Positions 1 through 5,710 of a stretch of 5,710 nucleotides of DNA are shown in pieces (position 1 is the first letter of the stretch; each line of letters starts with the position of its first letter). Origin of the DNA: an uncultured Bacteroidales bacterium (lineage in GTDB: Bacteria > Bacteroidota > Bacteroidia > Bacteroidales > UBA932); assembly GCA_946406275.1 (NCBI GenBank), contig CAMJJZ010000069.1:1-5710 (forward strand), given 5' to 3'. Position numbers and translations under genes: made by a program. The notes beneath the pieces were generated by a model that searched no databases, had not been told where the DNA came from, and saw nothing but the letters and a program-made list of their open reading frames with translations.

Positions 1-80
1 ATTTCCAGGCCCTTTTGCGCTGGGGCTATCTGGATAAGGATGTCGCCGGATTCAAGCGTTCCGGCACTTGCTTCTTTCAT
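1..80 (-). CDS. citD: Citrate lyase acyl carrier protein (gamma subunit), N-terminal part, cut by window edge
   Basis: Only the first 26 codons are inside the window; the gene continues past base 1. The peptide starts MKEASAGTLESGDILIQIAP, which matches the start of CitD. E. coli CitD, from memory, has AGTLESGDVMIRIAP at the same place. In that family the Ser of the TLES motif carries the 2'-(5''-phosphoribosyl)-3'-dephospho-CoA group; here it is Ser11. CitD holds the acetyl/citryl thioester while the alpha (CitF) and beta (CitE) subunits split citrate to oxaloacetate and acetate in the cytoplasm. The ATG at 80-78 is the only start available: the frame upstream reaches a TAA with no other ATG or GTG. 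The start overlaps the TGA of the pdxB-DUF4301 gene as ATGA, which suggests translational coupling. I expect citE, citF, citX, citG or citC further left, but none is visible. The call rests on a short stretch, though the motif is distinctive. Confidence 0.82.
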   Translation of the reverse strand, partial: MKEASAGTLESGDILIQIAPAQKGLE

Positions 81-2608
81 GCTTGATGTGCAGGTCTTAA
101 AAGGTCTAAAACTACTTTAACGGGATTAAAAGTATCGATGGGGACTTCGACAAAAAGGGTGTTCCAGTTGCTCATGGCGCCGTTCCAGAGGCCCGGGAGT
201 TCCAGGGCCTTGAGGGTGCGGCCTTCATAGCTCTTGGAGCTTATGAAGCCGGCCTCCGGGTCTACATAATCCGGAAGGTTGAAATGCTTGCCGTTGTAAT
301 CTTCAAGGCAGCAGACAAGGTCTACGGGATTGAAGTGGGTGGCGTGGGACATGGCTTCCATAGCGCCGGCATCCGCAGTATTGATCTGGACGCTTTCCAG
401 GATCTGGAGGCTGGTGCAGCCGTCCTTGCCGGCAATGATGTAGGGACCGCCGCCGGGCTCGCCCTCGTTACGCACCATTCCACACACGCGTACGGGACGA
501 TTCAGCTTGGCGCGGAGCATTTCCATGCGCTCTTCCTCGCTGTGGGCAAGGGGCATCTGGACGCAGAGGGTCTTGTCCAGGAAGTTCTCTATCTCATTGC
601 AAAGCTGCACGGAAGGCTCCCTGTCAAGACGGTTCAGATAACCGAAGATCTTGTCCCTGAGCTGAAGGGCCACGCCCATGAGTACCTGCTTGTACTCTGC
701 AGTGACGGGAAGGAGCTTCTCATGAGCCACATTGTCTATGTTCTTGATGGACACCAGCTCTTCCTTGACCTTGTTAAGGTTGTGGATGAGGGCGCCGTGA
801 CCGGCGGGACGGAACAGCAGGGAGCCGTCTTCCTTGCGGAAAGGCTTGTTCTCCTCATCTACCGCAATGGTGTCCGTGGCCTTGTCCTGATAGGTGAAAT
901 CTATCTTGTAGCGTACTCCGTAGCGTTTTTCGTACTCCGGAAGGACCTCCGCCACGGCATTCTTGAAGAGCTCGGTATGCTCCGGGGAGATGGTGACGGT
1001 AAGGTTGCAGGTGCCGTCCGAATTGCGCATGTATTTCTGCGCCTCCACAAGGTGCTCCGCAATGGCCGTACGGACCTCCGTGGGATACCTGTGGAACTTG
1101 AGGACGCCCTTGGGCTTGGAGCCGTAGGCAAGGCCGGGTTCCTTGAGAAGCGTCTGAAGGGTTTTCTGCCTATACTCTGCGCTGTCCTGAGGCTCTCCGA
1201 ACAGTTCCGGGGTGTAGAAGGCGAAGTCCTTGATGCGGGCGGCCAGCTTTGCGCCGGGGGCATCGGCAGGAAGGTCTTCACCGGACTCCAGCTTGGAAAG
1301 ACCGCCGAACATGTCCTTGAACATGCGGGAAGCGGCTCCGGATGCGGGGACGAACTTGCACTTGCCGTCCACGCGGGCGGTCTTGCAATAATCCACGGCC
1401 TCTTTCACCTTTTCTGGAGAAAGTACCATTATACCTCTTTCCGGCGTTGCAGGGCCTACTATTTTCATCCAGGGGAAACCGCTGCGGAAGCAGTCTACCT
1501 GGCGGGCAACCTCGCGGACGGTGGTGCCGCGTGCCTCAATCTGATTGGTGTCTTTCTGGTTGAACATATAGTGGTTAGTTATGTAAAATTCTCTGCGGTA
1601 ATTGTACTCGCTGCGGAGTTTCTCGAAGCTGTCCGGGGAGCTGCGGAATAGGAAATCGTCCGTGAAAATGGGGTAATTGTACTGAAGTACGGCGGCTATT
1701 TCCCCCTGAGTTTTGCCGGAAAGGTCTATGGCCACGGGCTTCAGGGCTTCCTCCTCCGTGACGGGACAGAAACTGTACAGAGCCTCCCATCCGAAATGCC
1801 TTGCAATGGCCTGCACGGCCATTGCAGTGCCGTTCTGCTTTCCCTGATAGGAATAACCGGCTATGTGGGGCGTGGCTATGTCACAGGCGTCTATGAGGAG
1901 CGGATTAGGATTGGGTTCCCCGCACCAGGTGTCCAGGATAAGGGCCCCAAGCTTGGGACGGGCCCTCAGGAGAGCCTGTTCGTCCACTATTTCTCCCCTG
2001 GCGGCGTTGATGAAGAAGGCGCCGGTTTTCATCTGGGCGAAGAAAGAGTCCCCTGCCATTCCGCGGGTGGTTGAGTCCAGAGGAACGTGCATTGTGACGA
2101 TGTCCGACTCCGGGAGAAGCTCTTCCAGAGAGACGAAGCCCTCCGGGCCTTCAGCTTCAGCACGCGGAGGATCGCACCTGAGCACCCTGAAGCCCAGCTC
2201 CAGGGCGTTTTTCTCAACGATGGAGCCCACGTTGCCAACACCCACGATGCCTATGGTGGCGCCGTCCAGGCGGATTGCCCTGCGGGAAGCCACGCCGTAG
2301 AGGGCGGACAGCACGTAGTCTGCCACTCCCCCGGCGTTGCAGCCCTCCGCGTTCTTCACTTCAATGCCGTGCTCTGCACACCATGGTAGGTCTATATGGT
2401 CAGTGCCTATGGTTGCGCTTGCAATCATCTGCACCCTGGAGCCTTCCAGGGTTTCTGCATTGCAACGCGTTCTGGTACGGATTATTATAGCGTCCGCATC
2501 CCTCATGGCCTCCTTGTCTATGGAGCGGCCGTCAAGATAGACGACCTCCGCATAGGGCTCGAAGACTCCTTTGAGAAAAGGGATATTGGTATCGGCGACT
2601 ATTTTCAT
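77..2608 (-). CDS. pdxB: PdxB-DUF4301 fusion protein: 4-phosphoerythronate dehydrogenase joined to a DUF4301 domain
   Basis: An 843-residue protein with two parts. Residues 1-341 are a complete PdxB of the D-2-hydroxyacid dehydrogenase family, which oxidises 4-phospho-D-erythronate with NAD+ in the DXP-dependent pyridoxal phosphate pathway. The Rossmann motif GVGNVG lies at 123-128. The catalytic triad expected for the family is present: Arg204 in NAARGEIVDE, Glu231 in CGEPNPN, His248 in TPHIAGYS. The segment FEKLRSEYNYRREF (328-341) looks like the normal C-terminus of Bacteroidales PdxB. Residues 348-843 form a full-length DUF4301 domain, a family of unknown function, beginning at Met348 where a free-standing DUF4301 protein would be expected to start. 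Conserved-looking blocks include FVPASGAASRMF (419-430), FRPAGHGALIHNLN (599-612) and NRPVRVCGMVRNEGEPGGG (703-721). Only six residues join the parts. The ATG at 2608-2606 fits the PdxB N-terminus. The end overlaps citD by 4 nt. The fusion may be real or may come from one extra base at the junction. Confidence 0.9.
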   Translation of the reverse strand: MKIVADTNIPFLKGVFEPYAEVVYLDGRSIDKEAMRDADAIIIRTRTRCNAETLEGSRVQMIASATIGTDHIDLPWCAEHGIEVKNAEGCNAGGVADYVLSALYGVASRRAIRLDGATIGIVGVGNVGSIVEKNALELGFRVLRCDPPRAEAEGPEGFVSLEELLPESDIVTMHVPLDSTTRGMAGDSFFAQMKTGAFFINAARGEIVDEQALLRARPKLGALILDTWCGEPNPNPLLIDACDIATPHIAGYSYQGKQNGTAMAVQAIARHFGWEALYSFCPVTEEEALKPVAIDLSGKTQGEIAAVLQYNYPIFTDDFLFRSSPDSFEKLRSEYNYRREFYITNHYMFNQKDTNQIEARGTTVREVARQVDCFRSGFPWMKIVGPATPERGIMVLSPEKVKEAVDYCKTARVDGKCKFVPASGAASRMFKDMFGGLSKLESGEDLPADAPGAKLAARIKDFAFYTPELFGEPQDSAEYRQKTLQTLLKEPGLAYGSKPKGVLKFHRYPTEVRTAIAEHLVEAQKYMRNSDGTCNLTVTISPEHTELFKNAVAEVLPEYEKRYGVRYKIDFTYQDKATDTIAVDEENKPFRKEDGSLLFRPAGHGALIHNLNKVKEELVSIKNIDNVAHEKLLPVTAEYKQVLMGVALQLRDKIFGYLNRLDREPSVQLCNEIENFLDKTLCVQMPLAHSEEERMEMLRAKLNRPVRVCGMVRNEGEPGGGPYIIAGKDGCTSLQILESVQINTADAGAMEAMSHATHFNPVDLVCCLEDYNGKHFNLPDYVDPEAGFISSKSYEGRTLKALELPGLWNGAMSNWNTLFVEVPIDTFNPVKVVLDLLRPAHQA
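1565..1591 (-). other. Junction of the PdxB and DUF4301 parts, with a hidden stop codon and a possible second start
   Basis: On the coding strand the joint reads GAA TTT TAC ATA ACT, then the Met348 ATG at 1567-1565. A four-T run occupies 1588-1585. If one T is dropped, the frame becomes GAA TTT ACA TAA: PdxB would end Arg-Glu-Phe-Thr-stop, and 11 nt would separate that stop from the DUF4301 ATG. This is the layout expected of two adjacent genes. Three explanations fit: a true fusion made by a one-base insertion, a homopolymer sequencing error, or +1 slippage on UUUU that yields both products. The sequence alone does not decide. Confidence 0.55.
1802..1826. repeat. Perfect 10-bp inverted repeat with 5-nt loop, inside pdxB
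   Basis: The arms TGCAATGGCC (1802-1811) and GGCCATTGCA (1817-1826) are exact reverse complements around the loop TGCAC. The element lies in the pdxB coding region at about codons 261-269, which encode an Ala-rich helix (TAMAVQAIA). It has no following T-run, so it is not a rho-independent terminator. It could form a stable mRNA hairpin, or it may simply follow from the Ala, Met and Val codons used there. No function can be assigned. Confidence 0.5.
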
Positions 2609-2627
2609 GGTCAGGTTTTAGCGTCTA

Positions 2628-2635
2628 CAAATATA
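2628..2635 (-). promoter_or_regulatory. Possible Bacteroidota -7 promoter element upstream of pdxB-DUF4301
   Basis: In the 34-nt AT-rich gap before pdxB, the coding strand holds TATATTTG, which fits the Bacteroidota primary sigma factor -7 consensus TAnnTTTG. It ends 19 nt before the ATG, so the leader would be very short. I find no clear TTTG -33 box at the usual distance upstream, so the site may be weak or fortuitous. If active, it would let pdxB-DUF4301 and citD be transcribed separately from the genes above. Confidence 0.35.
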
Positions 2636-2642
2636 ATAATAA

Positions 2643-3380
2643 TTAATGATTCACGCCATACCCGAACAGGGCAAAATCGCCTTTGAGAGGATCGTCCGGA
2701 AACACTTCCGCCAGGGCTGCCGTGAGGCGGCGTGCGGCGGCCATGGAAGTGCAGCGGGACTTTATGAGGCCGAGGTTCTCCGCCTCCGTAAGCACATGAG
2801 TATCAAGCGGCATAATAAGTGAACGCTTGTCAATCCTATCGGCCCAAAGACCAAGGTCCACGGGGGAACCGTCCCGCACCATCCAGCGCATGAACATGCA
2901 CAGCCTCTTGCAGGAGGACGACGTGTCCTTTGGGACGATTACCGACAGCCCGCGGGCGGAGAAATACCCGCAGAAGGCATCCAGGGCCTTAAGAGTATCT
3001 CCGGAAGGCACAAAACCGCCTATGGAGCCATACTCCCGGACAATCTCCCGGCAGGCATCCAAAAACGCCCTCATGAGGCCCTTGTTGTAGAGCCTGTAAT
3101 AGCAGGACTTGTCTCCGGCCTCAAGCACGGATGCATACGCCCCTTCCCTAACCCATTCAAAAGGCTCTCCCTGGGCATTGTCCAGCAGCCACTGAATCTT
3201 TGGAAGGAACTGCGAACGTGCGCCATAGCTAAGTGCCATGGCAAGGAAAGCCATCATCTCCTGATTCAGTTCCCCTGATACCTGGTGCATGAACCAGGAT
3301 GGGTCTCCTTCTATGAAGGATGCGGTTTCATAACGCTCTGCGTAAGTACGCAGGAGCTCGGCTGTGGAGGAATCTATCAT
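2643..3380 (-). CDS. DUF2400 / TIGR02757 family protein of unknown function
   Basis: A 245-residue soluble protein, close to the usual length of the TIGR02757 (DUF2400) family, which is common in Bacteroidota and has no settled function. Family-like blocks are DPSWFMHQ (26-33), EMMAFLAMALSYGARSQF (41-58), CKRLCMFMRWMVR (157-169), MPLDTHV (190-196) and the C-terminal DPLKGDFALFGYGVN (230-244). The LDTHV segment resembles the VDTHV/I segment of HhH-GPD DNA glycosylases such as endonuclease III, where the Asp is catalytic; here it would be Asp193. That suggests a distant link to base-excision repair enzymes, but it is my inference. There is no signal peptide or membrane segment. The ATG start overlaps the TGA of the metallophosphoesterase gene by 4 nt (ATGA), so translation is probably coupled. 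The stop lies 34 nt before pdxB. Confidence 0.88.
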   Translation of the reverse strand: MIDSSTAELLRTYAERYETASFIEGDPSWFMHQVSGELNQEMMAFLAMALSYGARSQFLPKIQWLLDNAQGEPFEWVREGAYASVLEAGDKSCYYRLYNKGLMRAFLDACREIVREYGSIGGFVPSGDTLKALDAFCGYFSARGLSVIVPKDTSSSCKRLCMFMRWMVRDGSPVDLGLWADRIDKRSLIMPLDTHVLTEAENLGLIKSRCTSMAAARRLTAALAEVFPDDPLKGDFALFGYGVNH

Positions 3381-4228
3381 TTGCAGGAAACAAACTGATA
3401 ATCAATATTCTGCCCCATGTCAAAGGTCATGTACGAGGCATTGGACGTACCGTCCTTTATCTGGTCAAGGGTAATATAAGTGACTCCGTCATAGACGGAA
3501 ACGTCATGGAAATGGTCGTGCCCGGAAAGGACATACTCAACGGAATTCTTCGAGAACAGCGCCGTGAGCCTATAAGTCTCCTCCAGCGTGAAATTGGTTG
3601 AAGGGAACTGCGAAATATCCGTCCTGAACATGTTGGTATGGACGCACACTATGCAGTGGCGGCAGCCGGGACGCTGGCTCCCCAGCACATCTTCAAGCCA
3701 TGTAAGCTGCTTCTCCCCCAGCGTTCCGTTGGCGGAATCCAGCATAATGTAGATATCCTTTGCGGATGGCGTCTGTACAAAGAAATAATATGTGGAACTG
3801 TGGAAGAGGTCTTTCCACTGCTCCCATCCGCCGTAGAAGATATCGTGATTGCCGGCGATGATGAATCCGGGATCGTTACCGGCGGCATTCATCGTCTCCG
3901 CCACCCATTCCATGTGGTCTTTTCCAAAGAGAAGGTCCCCCAGGACCAGGTAGAATGAGGATTTTTCATCGACCTTCTCCTTCTCTACCATCTGCTGGAA
4001 GTTTGCGGGACGATCGTCCTCTATATGTATGTCCGAGCAGGCGTAGAAGCGGTAAGCGTCCGCGGGTACGGTAACGGTTGTGACTCCGGCGCCTTCGTTC
4101 CAGCCAAGGGATTCCGCCACGCGGGTGTTCACGTCATCGGCATACGGGAAAAGCATGTTCTTTATCTCCAGCTTTTCGCAGGAGAAACAAAGCGCAACCG
4201 CCAATATGAGAAATGCCTTCCTTACCAT
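3377..4228 (-). CDS. Calcineurin-like metallophosphoesterase, predicted lipoprotein
   Basis: A 283-residue protein with a short lipoprotein-type leader: MVRK, a hydrophobic stretch, then CFSC with Cys17 as the likely lipidated residue, followed by Glu and Lys. The lipobox is loose, which is usual in Bacteroidota. The mature domain carries the metal-binding blocks of calcineurin-like phosphoesterases in order: SDIHI (Asp66, His68), LGDLLFGKD (Asp98), GNHD (Asn127, His128), VHTN (His197) and GHDH (His237, His239). All expected dinuclear-metal ligands are present, so it should be catalytically active, probably on the periplasmic side of the envelope or at its surface. The substrate cannot be read from the sequence. 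The ATG overlaps the end of the beta-barrel gene upstream by 7 nt, and its TGA overlaps the DUF2400 start by 4 nt. The pairing with an outer-membrane-like protein suggests an envelope role, which is inference. Confidence 0.9.
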   Translation of the reverse strand: MVRKAFLILAVALCFSCEKLEIKNMLFPYADDVNTRVAESLGWNEGAGVTTVTVPADAYRFYACSDIHIEDDRPANFQQMVEKEKVDEKSSFYLVLGDLLFGKDHMEWVAETMNAAGNDPGFIIAGNHDIFYGGWEQWKDLFHSSTYYFFVQTPSAKDIYIMLDSANGTLGEKQLTWLEDVLGSQRPGCRHCIVCVHTNMFRTDISQFPSTNFTLEETYRLTALFSKNSVEYVLSGHDHFHDVSVYDGVTYITLDQIKDGTSNASYMTFDMGQNIDYQFVSCK

Positions 4229-4887
4229 TTTATTACCGTTCCAACCCTGAACTGGCGGTCATACCTGACGCTTGTGAGGTCGAAGATTCCGCTGTTGTGT
4301 TCACGGAAACTGAGATATACAAGGTATCTGTCGTTTATCCTGTAGCGGAGTTTCACCGTGAGCATGGGACAGTAGAAGCGCTCCGCAGTGAACATGTCAA
4401 GTGTGGCGATGGATCCACCCACATTGAAACGTTTCTCCGTGTTGAGCGCCCAGAAACTCACGCTGTATGCAAAGTTAAGGGGTTCCGATATGGTTCCCTT
4501 TCCTTTGAAAGGCTTAATCCACTTGAAGAAAGTACCCGCCTTCACCTCAACCTGATCCTTCCATCTCCATAGTCCCAGAACACCCAGGTTGCGTTCCTTG
4601 AAGTCATATTCCTTGCTGCGCTGCCCAATGAAAAAACCTTCCAGCCCGAATGAATCGTTGAAATAGTACTTTGTGCCAAACTCCGTGGCGGTAAGGTTGC
4701 TCTGGAGACGGAGTCCTCCCCTGAGGTCAAGGCGTCCGCGCATGAGCCAGCTCACCATTGTGGCATCGTCCTCATACAAGCCAAAGCTGCGGTTATAGCC
4801 TATGGCGAGGGACTCGTCCACCCTTATCTGGGCGGAAGCCACGGTGCCAAGCAGAAGTGCCGTCAGTATGAAAAGCAGCCTTCTCAC
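4222..4887 (-). CDS. Exported small outer-membrane beta-barrel-like protein, function unknown
   Basis: A 221-residue protein that I cannot assign to a named family. Residues 1-19 form a signal peptide (MRRLLF, hydrophobic core, cleavage after ASA before Gln20). The rest is rich in alternating polar/hydrophobic and aromatic stretches, for example around 44-90, 99-124, 137-149, 155-165 and 175-205. It ends VGTVIKW with a terminal aromatic residue, the usual C-terminal signal of outer-membrane barrels. By eye this suggests 8 to 10 strands. The start is GTG at 4887-4885, overlapping the TGA of mntP as GTGA; it places the signal peptide exactly and I see no better ATG. The end overlaps the metallophosphoesterase start by 7 nt. 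It could be a structural barrel or a small porin-like protein; nothing shows a substrate. Confidence 0.75.
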   Translation of the reverse strand: MRRLLFILTALLLGTVASAQIRVDESLAIGYNRSFGLYEDDATMVSWLMRGRLDLRGGLRLQSNLTATEFGTKYYFNDSFGLEGFFIGQRSKEYDFKERNLGVLGLWRWKDQVEVKAGTFFKWIKPFKGKGTISEPLNFAYSVSFWALNTEKRFNVGGSIATLDMFTAERFYCPMLTVKLRYRINDRYLVYLSFREHNSGIFDLTSVRYDRQFRVGTVIKW

Positions 4888-5450
4888 CCCAGATGCTCTA
4901 TCAGTATTTTAATGCCGATACCTATAAGGATAATACCTCCCAGGAGCTCCGGACGCAGCTTCTTCACCACGGCTTCCCCGAACTTCACACCTACTGTAAA
5001 GCCAAGGAGGCTCATAATGAATGATACTATACCGATTACAACCACCGGAACTGCAATGGACGCCAGGGTCTGGTACCCGGTACATGCGTAGCTGATACCT
5101 ACAGCCAGGGCGTCAATGCTGGTTGCAACAGCAAGCAGAAGCTGCGTGCGGAGGTTTCTGGGATTCATACTCTTGTCTTCCTCGGCCTTGAAGGAATCGG
5201 CAATCATCTTGCCGCCTATGATGGCCAGCATGCCGAATGCTATCCAGTGGTCCACGGCCTCCAGATAACGGCTGAAGCTGCTGGTGAGCGCCCAACCTAT
5301 GAGGGGCATAAGCCCCTGGAACAGGCCGAACAGAAGGGCTATGGGCAGCATCACACGGCCTTCGAAACGACGTATGATTACGCCGCATACGGCCGACACC
5401 GCGAAGCAGTCCATGGCAAGGGCCAGCGCTATGAGGAGTGTATCGAGCAT
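4884..5450 (-). CDS. mntP: Manganese efflux pump MntP
   Basis: A 188-residue inner-membrane protein of the MntP (DUF204) family, which exports Mn2+ and guards against manganese excess. Six hydrophobic segments fall at about 2-24, 34-57, 66-87, 101-122, 126-148 and 165-186, with a charged loop after the third (KAEEDKS). The two repeat-related signature motifs are present: LAMDCFAVS with Asp14 and ATSIDALAVG with Asp113, the acidic pair expected in the transport path. PLIGW (49-53), HWIAF (68-72), GGKMI (79-83) and the C-terminal LLGGIILIGIGIKIL also match E. coli MntP, which has the same length. I chose the ATG at 5450-5448; an upstream in-frame GTG at 5474 would add eight unlikely residues. 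The start overlaps the tcdA end by 22 nt, and the TGA overlaps the next gene as GTGA. No yybP-ykoY manganese riboswitch precedes it, since coding sequence lies directly upstream. Confidence 0.93.
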   Translation of the reverse strand: MLDTLLIALALAMDCFAVSAVCGVIIRRFEGRVMLPIALLFGLFQGLMPLIGWALTSSFSRYLEAVDHWIAFGMLAIIGGKMIADSFKAEEDKSMNPRNLRTQLLLAVATSIDALAVGISYACTGYQTLASIAVPVVVIGIVSFIMSLLGFTVGVKFGEAVVKKLRPELLGGIILIGIGIKILIEHLG

Positions 5451-5710
5451 AAATACCGTATTGCAAGTGAACACAAGGTAAAGCCGAAAGCCGCCGTTAC
5501 GGCCACCGTGGTGCCGTTTGTGCGGGTTTCACAGGTTCCCTTGTTCTCAAGGAGCTCCGGGGACCATACCACTTTGAATGGCTTCTCCGGAAGCACCTTT
5601 CCCTGGCGGATGCGCTTGCGGAGCATACGCGCCAGAGGATCTTCCCGCACGTCCCAGAAGTCCGTCACCCTTATCTGGGTGGGGTCAACCTTGAGGGCCG
5701 CTCCCATGGA
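5429..5710 (-). CDS. tcdA: tRNA threonylcarbamoyladenosine dehydratase TcdA, C-terminal part, cut by window edge
   Basis: The reading frame is open to the right edge; the visible 93 residues are the C-terminal part of a longer protein, and the Met near the edge (5707) is internal. The stretch from SMGAALKVDPTQIRVTD, followed by DPLARMLRKRIR, closely parallels the E. coli TcdA (CsdL/YgdL) segment with GQIDPTQIQVTD and DPLAAKLRERLK. The later TTVAVTAAFGFTLCSLAIRYL matches the conserved end of the ThiF-like domain. TcdA is an ATP-dependent E1-like enzyme that cyclises t6A at position 37 of ANN-decoding tRNAs to ct6A. The ATP-binding Rossmann part would lie outside the window. It ends with TAG at 5431-5429, inside the start of mntP (22-nt overlap), so the two are probably co-transcribed. 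The C-terminal region lacks the longer Cys-containing segment of the E. coli protein, consistent with the shorter Bacteroidota form. Confidence 0.87.
   Translation of the reverse strand, partial: SMGAALKVDPTQIRVTDFWDVREDPLARMLRKRIRQGKVLPEKPFKVVWSPELLENKGTCETRTNGTTVAVTAAFGFTLCSLAIRYLCSIHSS

Noticed and set aside
284..1651. A 455-codon open frame on the plus strand
   Set aside because: It lies wholly antisense to the pdxB-DUF4301 gene, which has clear family motifs along the same bases. Its translation shows no recognisable family, and long antisense frames are common opposite moderately GC-rich genes.
1863..2389. Several plus-strand frames of 92-145 codons opposite the PdxB domain
   Set aside because: They overlap each other and the certain pdxB coding region, and their translations look like reverse-complement shadows without domains.
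2434..2451. 7-bp inverted repeat CCCTGGA/TCCAGGG with a 4-nt loop
   Set aside because: It is short, lies within pdxB codons for Thr-Leu-Glu-Gly-Ser and has no T-run, so chance is the simplest explanation.
5113..5466. A 117-codon minus-strand frame inside mntP
   Set aside because: It is a shifted frame over a clear MntP gene, rich in Arg, His and Pro, and lacks any membrane pattern or family signature.
5451..5474. Upstream GTG start for mntP adding eight residues
   Set aside because: The ATG at 5450 gives the same length as E. coli MntP and begins directly before the first membrane segment. The extra residues resemble no part of the family.
1..5710. Search for tRNA, rRNA, CRISPR array, insertion sequence, riboswitch or rho-independent terminator
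   Set aside because: The window is almost entirely coding with overlapping genes. I saw no regular repeats, transposase motifs, cloverleaf or GC stem followed by a T-run.

Overview
The window reads as one dense minus-strand transcription unit from a member of the Bacteroidota, most likely Bacteroidales. The grounds are protein families common in that phylum (a DUF4301 domain, a DUF2400/TIGR02757 protein, a Bacteroidales-like short PdxB), weak or absent Shine-Dalgarno sequences, and a TAnnTTTG promoter-like element in the only real intergenic gap. The genus cannot be told. Base composition looks moderately GC-rich by eye.

All seven supported genes lie on the minus strand, so transcription runs from high to low coordinates. 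In that order they are: (1) the C-terminal end of TcdA, the ThiF-like tRNA t6A dehydratase, cut by the right edge; (2) MntP, a manganese efflux pump; (3) a small exported protein resembling an outer-membrane beta-barrel, starting with GTG; (4) a predicted lipoprotein calcineurin-like metallophosphoesterase; (5) a DUF2400/TIGR02757 protein; (6) an 843-residue protein joining PdxB (4-phosphoerythronate dehydrogenase, vitamin B6 synthesis) to a full-length DUF4301 domain; (7) the first 26 codons of CitD, the acyl-carrier subunit of citrate lyase, cut by the left edge. Five of the six junctions overlap, by 22, 4, 7, 4 and 4 nt. Only the DUF2400/pdxB junction has a spacer (34 nt), and it holds a possible internal promoter.

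The genes do not form one obvious pathway. Their jobs are tRNA modification, Mn2+ export, two envelope proteins, a possible DNA-repair-like protein, B6 synthesis and entry into citrate fermentation. The tight packing suggests co-transcription and translational coupling rather than one machine. The points most worth a second look are the PdxB-DUF4301 fusion, whose junction carries what looks like the scar of a lost stop codon next to a four-T run, and the citrate lyase gene directly coupled to it. I see no mobile element, CRISPR array, tRNA, rRNA, riboswitch or rho-independent terminator, and no convincing new defence or biosynthetic system.
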